NCBI GenBank assembly: GCA_963624975.1
Contig: CAVFRF010000053.1
Location: 1-6,028 of the forward strand
DNA length: 6,028 nucleotides
Source: CAVLCC01 sp963624975
Lineage (GTDB): Bacteria > Actinomycetota > Coriobacteriia > Coriobacteriales > CADBOM01
Direction: 5' to 3'
The notes beneath the pieces are model-generated. The model searched no databases. It worked only from the letters and a program-made list of their open reading frames with translations, and was not told where the DNA came from. Positions within the stretch are counted from its first letter, which is position 1, and each line of letters starts with the position of its first letter. Made by a program: the position numbers and the translations under genes. Positions 1 through 6,001 of this stretch are shown here, piece after piece.

Positions 1-806
1 ATGCCTCCCATGAAGGTGATCTTGTCGCCGTACTTCGCGCACATATCGGGGATGTCGTTGGTGGTGAAGCATCCTTGCCAGCAGTTGATGCCCATCTCGA
101 TCATGTCGGGCACGAGCGTGGCGCCGTAGCTGTCGGAGTGGTGGATGATGTACTTCACGCCGTGGTCGTGGTAGTAGCCGTAGATCTTCTTGTAGCCCTC
201 CACGTAGAACTCCTCGAACATCGCCGGGCTCATGAACGTGCTGTCCTGGCTGCCCCAGTCGTCGTGGTGGAAGATCGCCTCGGGATGCATGTGCTCGCAG
301 ATGCCCTCGGCCAGCTTGAGCTCCCAGTCGACCAGCATGTCGATCATGGAGTGCATCTCGTCGGGGCACTCGTAGAAGCCCGCCAGCACCTCGTCGACTC
401 CGCACATGTGGTGGCACTGCTCGAACAGGCCGGGAGCCACGAACACTGCCTTGATGGTCTTGGTGCCGTCGACTGCGTTGTACATCTCGTTGGCCTGGTC
501 CCAAAGCTCGTTGGAGAAGTCGAGCGAAGGCGGGTTAACGTAGTCCTGCCAATGTTCGATGTCCTTCACCAGCACGTGCTCTGCGTCGTGCACCGGGAAC
601 GATCCGGGATTGCCCTCGGGCCAGCAGTTGTACACGCCCCAGGCGTTGGCCACCGGGTTCTCGAACGTGGTTCCCAGAGGCGGGAAGAGCGGATTGGCCA
701 GAACGTAGGGGTGGAAGAGCAGCGACAGCGCCTCGTACTGGTTCACGAAACGATCGGGGGTTCCGCCTTCGAGTACCTGGATCATGTTTTCTCTTGCGTT
801 CAGCAT
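1..806 (-). CDS. Uroporphyrinogen decarboxylase (URO-D) superfamily protein, probable methyltransferase; 3' end beyond window
   Basis: Reading the minus strand from the ATG at 806-804 gives 268 uninterrupted codons that run off the window edge. Relatives are usually about 340-350 aa, so roughly three quarters is present. Visible hallmarks: an N-terminal helix reading MLNARENMIQVLEGGTPDRF, typical of URO-D-like proteins; HHDDWGSQ at about 180-187; IIHHSDSYG at 220-228; then DMIEMGINCWQGC at 234-246 and KYGDKITFMGG at 258-268. These match the MtaA/CmuA-like branch, which moves methyl groups to or from corrinoid proteins in the cytoplasm, rather than true haem-pathway HemE. The substrate cannot be told. 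The MtaA-type His-X-Cys zinc motif is replaced by H223-S-D225, although C242 and C246 are nearby, so the metal site may differ. The start is supported by a strong ribosome binding site. The gene is divergent from a PucR-type regulator, its likely controller. Family assignment is firm; the exact reaction is inferred. Confidence 0.88.
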   Translation of the reverse strand, partial: MLNARENMIQVLEGGTPDRFVNQYEALSLLFHPYVLANPLFPPLGTTFENPVANAWGVYNCWPEGNPGSFPVHDAEHVLVKDIEHWQDYVNPPSLDFSNELWDQANEMYNAVDGTKTIKAVFVAPGLFEQCHHMCGVDEVLAGFYECPDEMHSMIDMLVDWELKLAEGICEHMHPEAIFHHDDWGSQDSTFMSPAMFEEFYVEGYKKIYGYYHDHGVKYIIHHSDSYGATLVPDMIEMGINCWQGCFTTNDIPDMCAKYGDKITFMGG

Positions 807-812
807 AATAGG

Positions 813-818
813 ACCTCC
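813..818 (-). promoter_or_regulatory. Ribosome binding site of the URO-D-like gene
   Basis: On the minus strand GGAGGT lies 6 nt upstream of the ATG at 806-804 (spacer CCTATT). It is a near-perfect Shine-Dalgarno sequence and fixes the start of the URO-D-like gene. Confidence 0.85.
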
Positions 819-848
819 ATTCCTCTTACCTGACACATGCAGTCGCAC

Positions 849-877
849 CTACCTCGGCGCGCCCGCCTACTACCTCG
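849..877. repeat. 8-bp direct repeat CTACCTCG, 21 bp apart
   Basis: CTACCTCG occurs at 849-856 and exactly again at 870-877, a start-to-start distance of 21 bp, about two helical turns. Seen from the minus-strand gene it reads CGAGGTAG. The spacing would put both copies on the same face of the DNA, as expected for a dimeric regulator. An 8-bp repeat can also arise by chance. Confidence 0.3.
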
Positions 878-887
878 TTTTGGAGTC

Positions 888-923
888 GCTCCGGCTTGAT
901 TTGCCGGATCTACCGGGGCTTTT
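888..923 (+). terminator. Terminator-like hairpin with short T run upstream of the PucR-type gene
   Basis: GCTCCGG (888-894) can pair with CCGGGGC (913-919) with one G-U pair, followed directly by TTTTCC. A competing inner hairpin, TCCGGC (890-895) with GCCGGA (903-908) and a 7-nt loop, shares the left arm. The two cannot form together, which is the layout of an attenuator, but the T run is only four bases and the leader transcript is not established. Confidence 0.3.
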
Positions 924-1069
924 CCTTCGGCCTTGGCTTTGTGCCTTGGCTTCGCCAATAGAATAACGCGAGGGTGCAGCGAGGGGCTTTACATCAACGA
1001 GCATCAAAGGCAAAATACTGTTGATACAAAGTGTTTCAGAATCTCTGCAAATGAATATCGCTAAATTTT

Positions 1070-1076
1070 GAGGGAG
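1070..1076 (+). promoter_or_regulatory. Ribosome binding site of the PucR-type regulator
   Basis: GAGGGAG ends 7 nt before the ATG at 1084. An out-of-frame ATG at 1079-1081 is too close to the site to compete. An in-frame ATG at 1102 has no site of its own, so 1084 is preferred. Confidence 0.75.
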
Positions 1077-1083
1077 AAATGCC

Positions 1084-2640
1084 ATGGAAATTACGAGGAA
1101 CATGCTCTTCTTCTGGATGAAAAAACGCTGGCCACACGCCATATGCACCGATGTGAAGCTGTCTCGCAAAGCGCGGGTGAACAGGCCGATGTTCTGGAGC
1201 AGCGCACAGGAGATGCGCGGGCATCTTGTGCTAGTGGATGCCGAACGCATGAAACAGATTGACCGGTTTTATCCCGACACGATTTTCGTGTGCATCGGAA
1301 CCAGCGATACGAAGATCGCCCGAAGCGACAGCGAGTGGATCATGGTGCCCGACGAAGACCGGATGGACAAGGTGTTCAACCACATCTCCACGATATTCGA
1401 CAGGTTCTACACCTGGGAGCACCAGCTCGACCAGGCTAGCAACGAGTTCATGTCCTACGACGCCATCGTCAGGAGCTGCGAGCAGCTGGTGGACGACCCC
1501 ATCACCATCAGCGATGCCGACTTCAACTTCGTGGCCTACTCCAAGAAGCTGTCGGCAGAACGCGGGTACGAGGACCTCTATGTGGACGAGTCGAACAGGT
1601 TGCCGCTCGAGGCCATCAACCTGCTCATCTCGCTGGGCGACCTCGACACGCTGGCCAAGAAGCAGGGCGTGTGGCGATACGATGCCAGTGAGTCGATGCT
1701 GCATTCCAACATCTTCTACGATGGCGAATACGTTGGCCGCACGGGCGTGCCTTACTCGAAGGACGTCGTGCGCAACGCCTACAACGCCGACATGCTCGAG
1801 ATCGTGACGGAGGAGGCGCAGCGGCTCTACGCGAGGCTGGGCACGTTCTTCCGGCAGCCCGTGGAAAACGCCAAGTTCCGCCACCTGCTCTCCGACCTGC
1901 TGGCCGGCGAGCCGTCGTCGCACGAGGCCATAGTGCGGCAGATCGAGCAGATGGGCTACAGCGAGGGCGACAAATACCGTCTGGTGCAGATCAGGCCGCA
2001 GTCGGTGGAGACCACCAAGCGCTACGTCTCGGTGCTGCTGGCGCATCTCGAGACGCTGGTACCGCAGAGCACGTGCTTTACCGCCAACGACACGTGCTAT
2101 CTGCTGGTCAACGAGACGAGACGCGACCAGGCGGCCACCAAGAAGTTCGCCAACGACATCAACACGTTCCTGCGCGAGAGCTACATGCTGGCGGGGGTGA
2201 GCAGGGAGTTCAGCAACGTTTTCGACATAGCCATAGCCGCTCAGCAAACCGACGTTGCCATCGCCTACGGGCGCAACGTCAACCCGATGTACTGGTTTTT
2301 GGAGTACGACAACTACGCGTTTCACTATGCGCTGAGCTGCATGTGCCGCGATCTGCCCGCAGAGCAGGTGGCATCGAGCGCGATCGTCAAGCTTCGCGAG
2401 CACGACGATGCCAACGGCACCAACCTTTGCGAGACCCTGCGCACATATATAGAGCTGCAGTACAACGCTGTGGAGGCTGCCAAGGCGCTGTTCATCTCGA
2501 GGAGCACGTTCTTGCGCAGGCTCGACCGCATCAAGAAGATCACGGGCACGAACCTGGATTCGTACGACGACCGGCTGTACCTGGGCTTGTCGTTCAGGAT
2601 CCTGGACCCGGACGCGGTGGTGGACACTCCGGCAGAGTGA
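1084..2640 (+). CDS. PucR/CdaR-type helix-turn-helix transcriptional regulator
   Basis: A 518-aa cytoplasmic protein. The C-terminal part, about residues 448-507, is a PucR-type (HTH_30) DNA-binding domain: a conserved stretch LCETLRTYIELQYNAVEAAK, then the recognition-helix segment ISRSTFLRRLDRIKKITG and the closing DRLYLGLSFRIL. Residues of about 297-397 resemble the degenerate GGDEF-like domain that precedes this HTH in CdaR/PucR proteins, ending in the characteristic AGVSREFSNVFDIAIAAQQT stretch. The N-terminal 280 residues are presumably the sensory part; I see no transmembrane segment. Such proteins usually activate neighbouring catabolic genes in response to a small molecule. Next to a divergent URO-D/corrinoid-type methyltransferase gene, the likely signal is a methylated substrate or related metabolite, but that is inference. 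Codon use is GC-rich and matches the left neighbour. The gene is convergent with the DNA methyltransferase gene, with 45 bp between stop codons. Confidence 0.88.
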   Translation: MEITRNMLFFWMKKRWPHAICTDVKLSRKARVNRPMFWSSAQEMRGHLVLVDAERMKQIDRFYPDTIFVCIGTSDTKIARSDSEWIMVPDEDRMDKVFNHISTIFDRFYTWEHQLDQASNEFMSYDAIVRSCEQLVDDPITISDADFNFVAYSKKLSAERGYEDLYVDESNRLPLEAINLLISLGDLDTLAKKQGVWRYDASESMLHSNIFYDGEYVGRTGVPYSKDVVRNAYNADMLEIVTEEAQRLYARLGTFFRQPVENAKFRHLLSDLLAGEPSSHEAIVRQIEQMGYSEGDKYRLVQIRPQSVETTKRYVSVLLAHLETLVPQSTCFTANDTCYLLVNETRRDQAATKKFANDINTFLRESYMLAGVSREFSNVFDIAIAAQQTDVAIAYGRNVNPMYWFLEYDNYAFHYALSCMCRDLPAEQVASSAIVKLREHDDANGTNLCETLRTYIELQYNAVEAAKALFISRSTFLRRLDRIKKITGTNLDSYDDRLYLGLSFRILDPDAVVDTPAE

Positions 2641-2642
2641 TG

Positions 2643-2689
2643 CTAGCGCGCCGCGGGATGCGGTTGCGAGTGCGGGCGTACGCGACTAG
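2643..2689. terminator. Possible stem-loop between the convergent regulator and methyltransferase genes
   Basis: CTAGCGCG (2643-2650) can pair with CGCGACTAG (2681-2689), leaving one A bulged. The interior also contains CCGC/GCGG (2651-2654 with 2660-2663). The element spans the gap between two convergent stops, where a shared terminator would be expected. No T run follows on either strand, so it would not be a classical intrinsic terminator. Confidence 0.25.
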
Positions 2690-3801
2690 TTGGCCTGCTC
2701 GAGATGCTCCAAGATCTGCCGCCTGTTGCTGCAAGATGCATCGATGCTGCGGGCAACGCTCTTGGCAACTGCGTAGGCGAGCTTCGGCGGCACCGCGTTG
2801 CCTATCTGCCTATACCGAGAGCTTTGCGAACCCTGCCAGGGCATATCCAGGGGAAAAGTCTGGATGGAGGCCGCCTCGTCCACGGTTATGCGCCGCATGC
2901 GATCTGGCACCTCAGCCGCAACATCCCCGCCTTCCATCAGATGCCTGTGGTATCGGATAGCCCATGACTCTTCTCCGGTCTCCAAAGATTGCTGGTCGAT
3001 GATGGGCGTTCTGTTGCCACCCATGGATGCCGGAAGAGTGGGTGCCGGTGCATCTAGGTTCATCGGGCGCCCTTGTCCGTTGAAGAGCATGCCGGCCCAA
3101 GGAGACTTCCGCATGACCGGGTTCTTGGCGGCAGTGACCTTTGCGGTGCAGATCTGGTCGTTGCCCTTTTCGCCGATTGCGGGGAGTCTGTCGAGCGCAT
3201 CGCGTACTGTCTTCTTTCGTGATTGCGACAATGGAGTTATGGAATCCGGAGCGCAGTCGCCCCTGATGCCGACGAGAAACATTCGCTCTCTAGATTGAGG
3301 GACGCCAAAATCTGCGGCATTGAGAACGTTTAGCGTCGTGGCATATCCGATTCTCTCAGCCTCTTCGCGGATTTTTCGAATCGTGCCCTGCCACTTCTTG
3401 ATGATGGCCAGCGCCTTCACGTTTTCCATGACGAATGCTTTGGGCTGCACCCTCTCCACCATTGCGAGGAAGTCGAACACGTGGCGCGAGCGCGGGTCGT
3501 TCGGATCCATCTTGCCTGCAACCGAAAATCCCTGGCATGGAGGTCCTCCGATGACCAGGTCGGCAGACCCCCGTTCTGGAAGATTCTGAACCCCTCTGAT
3601 ATCTCCGACTATGGCGATATGGTCGTCCTCGATTTCGATATCGGGGCAACCCTCTTGGAGGCGGGCAATCATCTGCGAATATGTGTTCATCGCATCGGCG
3701 TTGATATCGTTGGAGAAAACCGGCTTGAATCCAGCAGCAATGAAGCCGATGTCTAGACCACCAGCACCGGTATACAGGGAGACGAATGTTGGAGAAGCCA
3801 T
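2686..3801 (-). CDS. DNA (cytosine-5) methyltransferase of a type II restriction-modification system
   Basis: A 371-aa enzyme with the ordered motifs of C5-cytosine methyltransferases. Motif I is FVSLYTGAGGLDIGF (6-20, AdoMet binding); the motif II acid is in SNDIN (30-34); motif IV is GGPPCQGFS (85-93) with catalytic Cys89; motif VI is MENVKAL (125-131); motif VIII is QSRER (169-173); the motif IX-like region is around APTLPASMGGNRTPIID (253-269); motif X is GNAVPPK (334-340). The target recognition region, about 180-250, is short, so specificity cannot be read off. No key residue is missing and the enzyme looks active. It should methylate one cytosine in the cassette's recognition site, protecting host DNA. 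The frame is open 17 codons further (ATG at 3852-3850), but that extension runs through the 27-bp palindrome and lacks similarity. The ATG at 3801 has GAAAGG (3813-3808) six bases upstream. It is the last gene of the three-gene cassette, 80 bp after the putative endonuclease gene, probably with separate control. Confidence 0.95.
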   Translation of the reverse strand: MASPTFVSLYTGAGGLDIGFIAAGFKPVFSNDINADAMNTYSQMIARLQEGCPDIEIEDDHIAIVGDIRGVQNLPERGSADLVIGGPPCQGFSVAGKMDPNDPRSRHVFDFLAMVERVQPKAFVMENVKALAIIKKWQGTIRKIREEAERIGYATTLNVLNAADFGVPQSRERMFLVGIRGDCAPDSITPLSQSRKKTVRDALDRLPAIGEKGNDQICTAKVTAAKNPVMRKSPWAGMLFNGQGRPMNLDAPAPTLPASMGGNRTPIIDQQSLETGEESWAIRYHRHLMEGGDVAAEVPDRMRRITVDEAASIQTFPLDMPWQGSQSSRYRQIGNAVPPKLAYAVAKSVARSIDASCSNRRQILEHLEQAN

Positions 3802-3807
3802 AATGCG

Positions 3808-3813
3808 CCTTTC
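3808..3813 (-). promoter_or_regulatory. Ribosome binding site that decides the methyltransferase start
   Basis: On the minus strand GAAAGG precedes the ATG at 3801-3799 by 6 nt (spacer CGCATT). It supports the shorter 371-aa methyltransferase over the 388-aa version. Confidence 0.65.
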
Positions 3814-3814
3814 G

Positions 3815-3841
3815 TGAGCTATGCGAATTTCGCATAGCTCA
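3815..3841. promoter_or_regulatory. Perfect 27-bp palindrome, putative operator of the methyltransferase gene
   Basis: TGAGCTATGCGAA (3815-3827), one central base, then TTCGCATAGCTCA (3829-3841): thirteen bases pair on each side with no mismatch. It lies in the 80-bp gap between the putative endonuclease stop (3882) and the methyltransferase ATG (3801), ending just before the ribosome binding site. Position and symmetry fit an operator for the XRE protein encoded upstream or for autoregulation by the methyltransferase. As RNA it would form a 13-bp hairpin next to the translation start, so control at the mRNA level is also possible. No T run follows on the transcribed strand, so it is not an ordinary terminator. 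Confidence 0.7.
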
Positions 3842-3881
3842 GGATACAACATGGAAGAGAACCCAGTCTAATCGAACTTTG

Positions 3882-5510
3882 CTATTGGAAATCGATCAGC
3901 TCGTAATAGCGCTGCGTAATCTGTTTCGGCACGACACCGTAGTTCACCCGCCGATGCACGAGGGCGTCGAACAGTTCTTCCTGCAGGGCAAGGTTCTCGA
4001 TGCCGCCGAGGTCTTCCATCAGCTCTGCATACGAAATGGCCATCACGGTTACCGTGTAGTCGGCGACTTCGATAATGGTCGCTTCTCTGTACTTATCGAG
4101 GGCGGATACATCGTGTGCAACGTATTTTACGGTGAGCTTCCATTCCGAGGGTCGTGCCTCTTCGCGTAGCTCCAACCGCTTCTCGGAAAGAATTCTGGCC
4201 AATGTGGCGAGGTGGAGCTCGATGTACTCGTCGCGTAGCTGTCCGCCGTGTGCTTCGTAGCCAACGATCGAATGCTTGGCATAGTCCACGAATTCGACAT
4301 CGCCGATTTTTGCTGCGCTGAGATTGGTCTCGTTGACCGACGAGCCTAGTCCACGGGCTTTCGACCTAAGCGATTCGGGTTGATCGAGGACAGCGAGGAA
4401 ATCGCATACTCTCTGATCGATGATTCCGAGCGTTGAGGTATTGCCCTCGCCAACGCATTCTAGGAAATATGCTCTGGCGCTCTTGTCCGGAAGCGGAATC
4501 TGCTCGGGTTGGCTGTCCCTAAGGCGGTCTAGCCGGCGGCAGAGCCAACGACGGATAAGACATCCTGCATGACGACGGCTGGGATACGGTAGCTTGCCAA
4601 GGTCTTCGAACAGCTCGACCAGCCTTACCGGGCCGTTCTTGGCACCTTGCTTCCCCTTGCGGTTTTCGGCCCAGGTCATGTCCAGTGCTGCAAATCCCTT
4701 GGCGTTGTTCAGATATGGATTCTGGGTGGGATTGCGGTACTCGTCGTGCCAGAGATAGTTGCATGCCTCGCCCCTTGGCGAGAACTCGTACACGCCCTTG
4801 CCCGGATACCTGTCGTACTTCTCCAAAGGCAACAGCTCGAAGTGAATCATGAACATGTAGGGTTCGTGTTCGACATCGCGGTCCAGATATCTGATGGTAG
4901 CTGCGATCGACTTTGGACACCCAAGCTTCTCCAGTTGCACGCTGAGGGTTTCCAAGGCCTGGTCGTCGTCATCGTCCTTGAACGTCCAAGCGACCTCCGA
5001 ACGATCGGACTCCATGACCGCAATCGCATCGTCTTTGGAGAATTCGGGGCAAAGGCCGATGCAACGCAGCATCCGTTGAATCGAGTGGAAGGTTACTCCT
5101 TCGATGCCGATGTGCTCGGTAATCATGTAGGCGCACATTCGCTCAAGCTTCGCCAACGTGACGATTCTCTCCGCGCTCCCTATGAGCGCATTGGCCTGTT
5201 CGTGGGAGAGAAAATCCTTCTCGACAAGGTCGTCGCGCAGCGTGAATAGGCATTCGCCTAGGAATTGCACCCTAGGACATGCGTCGAACAATGCGGCGAC
5301 TATGGATTTGAGTTCTCGCGAGACGCTGCCCGTGGTGCTCCAGATTTCCCATAATTCGCGAAAGCGGTCGGCGAATTCTTCTTCGGCGTAGCCGTTGGAC
5401 GTCATGTTGGCTGCGACGTTGCCGGCTGCGGCATCTAGCTCCTCCGGGCGAACCGGCAAGCCGGTTTCGCTTATGGCGCTGCGCAGCGCTTTGAGGTGAC
5501 TTTCATTCAT
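3882..5510 (-). CDS. Putative type II restriction endonuclease, family not recognised
   Basis: A 542-aa protein with no domain I can name. It lies between an XRE-type regulator and a complete cytosine-5 methyltransferase on the same strand. That is the position of the endonuclease in a controller-endonuclease-methyltransferase cassette, and the call rests mainly on this. It is soluble, without signal peptide or membrane segment. Visible features: five consecutive aspartates at 179-183, a basic patch CLIRRWLCRRLDRLR (317-331), and a C-terminal block with GDVEFVD (403-409), VGYEAHGGQL (416-425), YIELHLATL (429-437) and WKLTVKYVAHD (457-467). The acidic residues D404/D409 followed by E419-A-H421 resemble the spacing of a PD-(D/E)XK nuclease core with His in place of Lys; this is tentative. 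The length suits a two-domain restriction enzyme. The ATG at 5510-5508 overlaps the regulator stop (ATGAATGA), implying translational coupling. It could instead be another defence effector tied to the methyltransferase. Confidence 0.6.
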   Translation of the reverse strand: MNESHLKALRSAISETGLPVRPEELDAAAGNVAANMTSNGYAEEEFADRFRELWEIWSTTGSVSRELKSIVAALFDACPRVQFLGECLFTLRDDLVEKDFLSHEQANALIGSAERIVTLAKLERMCAYMITEHIGIEGVTFHSIQRMLRCIGLCPEFSKDDAIAVMESDRSEVAWTFKDDDDDQALETLSVQLEKLGCPKSIAATIRYLDRDVEHEPYMFMIHFELLPLEKYDRYPGKGVYEFSPRGEACNYLWHDEYRNPTQNPYLNNAKGFAALDMTWAENRKGKQGAKNGPVRLVELFEDLGKLPYPSRRHAGCLIRRWLCRRLDRLRDSQPEQIPLPDKSARAYFLECVGEGNTSTLGIIDQRVCDFLAVLDQPESLRSKARGLGSSVNETNLSAAKIGDVEFVDYAKHSIVGYEAHGGQLRDEYIELHLATLARILSEKRLELREEARPSEWKLTVKYVAHDVSALDKYREATIIEVADYTVTVMAISYAELMEDLGGIENLALQEELFDALVHRRVNYGVVPKQITQRYYELIDFQ

Positions 5511-5763
5511 CTATGCGCTCCCAAAGTGGCTTCAAAGTCTTTGATCGGGTTTCGGATAACTGATCAAATGCATCGTGCCCAGATATGCCGCAAGCTTCCA
5601 ATATCGATAGAAGTTGTTCTACGGTCAGGCTTTGCTTTCCCGCTTCGATCTTCGAGATCGCGGTTTGCTGCATTCCAATCGATTGTGCCAACGCGTCTTG
5701 TGAAAGCCCAGCCTCGCGGCGCCATTCGCTTATGTGAAAACCTATTATCTGATCCATATCCAT
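5503..5763 (-). CDS. XRE-family helix-turn-helix regulator, putative controller (C) protein
   Basis: An 86-aa protein that is almost entirely one helix-turn-helix domain. Residues 12-55 contain the XRE/Cro-C1 pattern, with LSQDALAQSIGM (20-31) and the recognition helix QQTAISKIEAGKQ (32-44), followed by LTVEQLLSILEACGI (46-60). The size and bare-HTH layout match restriction-modification controller proteins, which bind symmetric sites as dimers and set the timing of endonuclease expression. The frame is open upstream to an ATG at 6009, but that extension crosses the direct repeats and the edge hairpin and has no domain similarity. The start at 5763 directly follows the point expected for transcription from TATAAT at 5775-5770 and begins the conserved domain. 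An ATG two codons later (5757) is an alternative. Its last codons overlap the next gene's start by 8 nt, so the two are co-transcribed. Likely targets are its own promoter and the palindrome at 3815-3841. Confidence 0.85.
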   Translation of the reverse strand: MDMDQIIGFHISEWRREAGLSQDALAQSIGMQQTAISKIEAGKQSLTVEQLLSILEACGISGHDAFDQLSETRSKTLKPLWERIDE

Positions 5764-5769
5764 GCGGAC

Positions 5770-5775
5770 ATTATA
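5770..5775 (-). promoter_or_regulatory. Consensus -10 box TATAAT of the regulator-endonuclease operon, leaderless start
   Basis: On the minus strand TATAAT occupies 5775-5770 and is followed by six bases and then the ATG at 5763, exactly where transcription should begin. No Shine-Dalgarno sequence is present, so the mRNA would be leaderless, as known for several controller genes of type II systems. No good -35 hexamer lies 16-18 bp upstream, which would suit a promoter needing an activator such as the controller protein itself. Confidence 0.6.
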
Positions 5776-5880
5776 AGCAGATTGTGCAGTTTCGCGTGAG
5801 TGTCGATTTTGATCCTTTCGGCTAGAAATTTGGAATACGACGCTGGAATGACCCGAACCGTATGATTGTGGCGATATAGT

Positions 5881-5940
5881 AGCCTCAAAAGGTCGGTATT
5901 TTTGTAGTTTTGACAGCTTCGAAAGGTCGGTATTTTTGTA
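5881..5940. repeat. Tandem direct repeat of 26 nt with 34-nt period
   Basis: Positions 5881-5906 and 5915-5940 agree at 24 of 26 bases, including an exact 19-base core AAAGGTCGGTATTTTTGTA at 5888-5906 and 5922-5940. The copies are separated by 8 bases (GTTTTGAC). A degenerate partial third copy may start at 5965 (GTTTTCGACAG, then TTTGAGGTC). The function is unknown: binding sites, a duplicated junction or a remnant of a mobile element are all possible. Confidence 0.8.
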
Positions 5941-6001
5941 AATCCGCAGGTAGAACGCTATAAAGTTTTCGACAGGTATTTGAGGTCCTGCAGAGTAAGC
6001 G

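Larger units (their letters stand above)
807..1083. other. Divergent intergenic region between the URO-D-like gene and the PucR-type regulator
   Basis: This stretch of about 277 bp separates two divergent genes and should hold the promoters of both. No convincing -35/-10 pair stood out on either strand. It contains the repeat CTACCTCG at 849-856 and 870-877, a terminator-like hairpin at 888-923, and the repeat GCCTTGGCTT at 930-939 and 943-952. The segment from about 1000 to 1075 is AT-rich and is the likeliest place for the plus-strand promoter. Open frames here, such as one over 870-1250 on the minus strand, show no recognisable protein features and overlap the regulator's start. Confidence 0.6.

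Noticed and set aside
75..833. 252-codon open frame on the plus strand
   Set aside because: It is antisense to the URO-D-like gene, whose translation matches conserved family motifs. The valine/histidine-rich antisense protein resembles no family and is a product of GC-rich codon bias.
930..952. Repeat GCCTTGGCTT at 930-939 and 943-952
   Set aside because: It is a short, low-complexity tandem duplication with a 13-bp period and no associated structure; chance or slippage is enough to explain it.
1231..2403. 390-codon open frame on the minus strand
   Set aside because: It is antisense to the PucR-type regulator, which has recognisable domains. The antisense product has the biased composition typical of shadow frames.
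2625..2639. Small hairpin CACTC/GAGTG at the end of the PucR-type gene
   Set aside because: A 5-bp stem inside the coding end without a T run is too weak to call a terminator.
3802..3852. 17-residue N-terminal extension of the DNA methyltransferase
   Set aside because: It would be encoded across the perfect palindrome. The family normally begins a few residues before motif I, and the ATG at 3801 has its own ribosome binding site.
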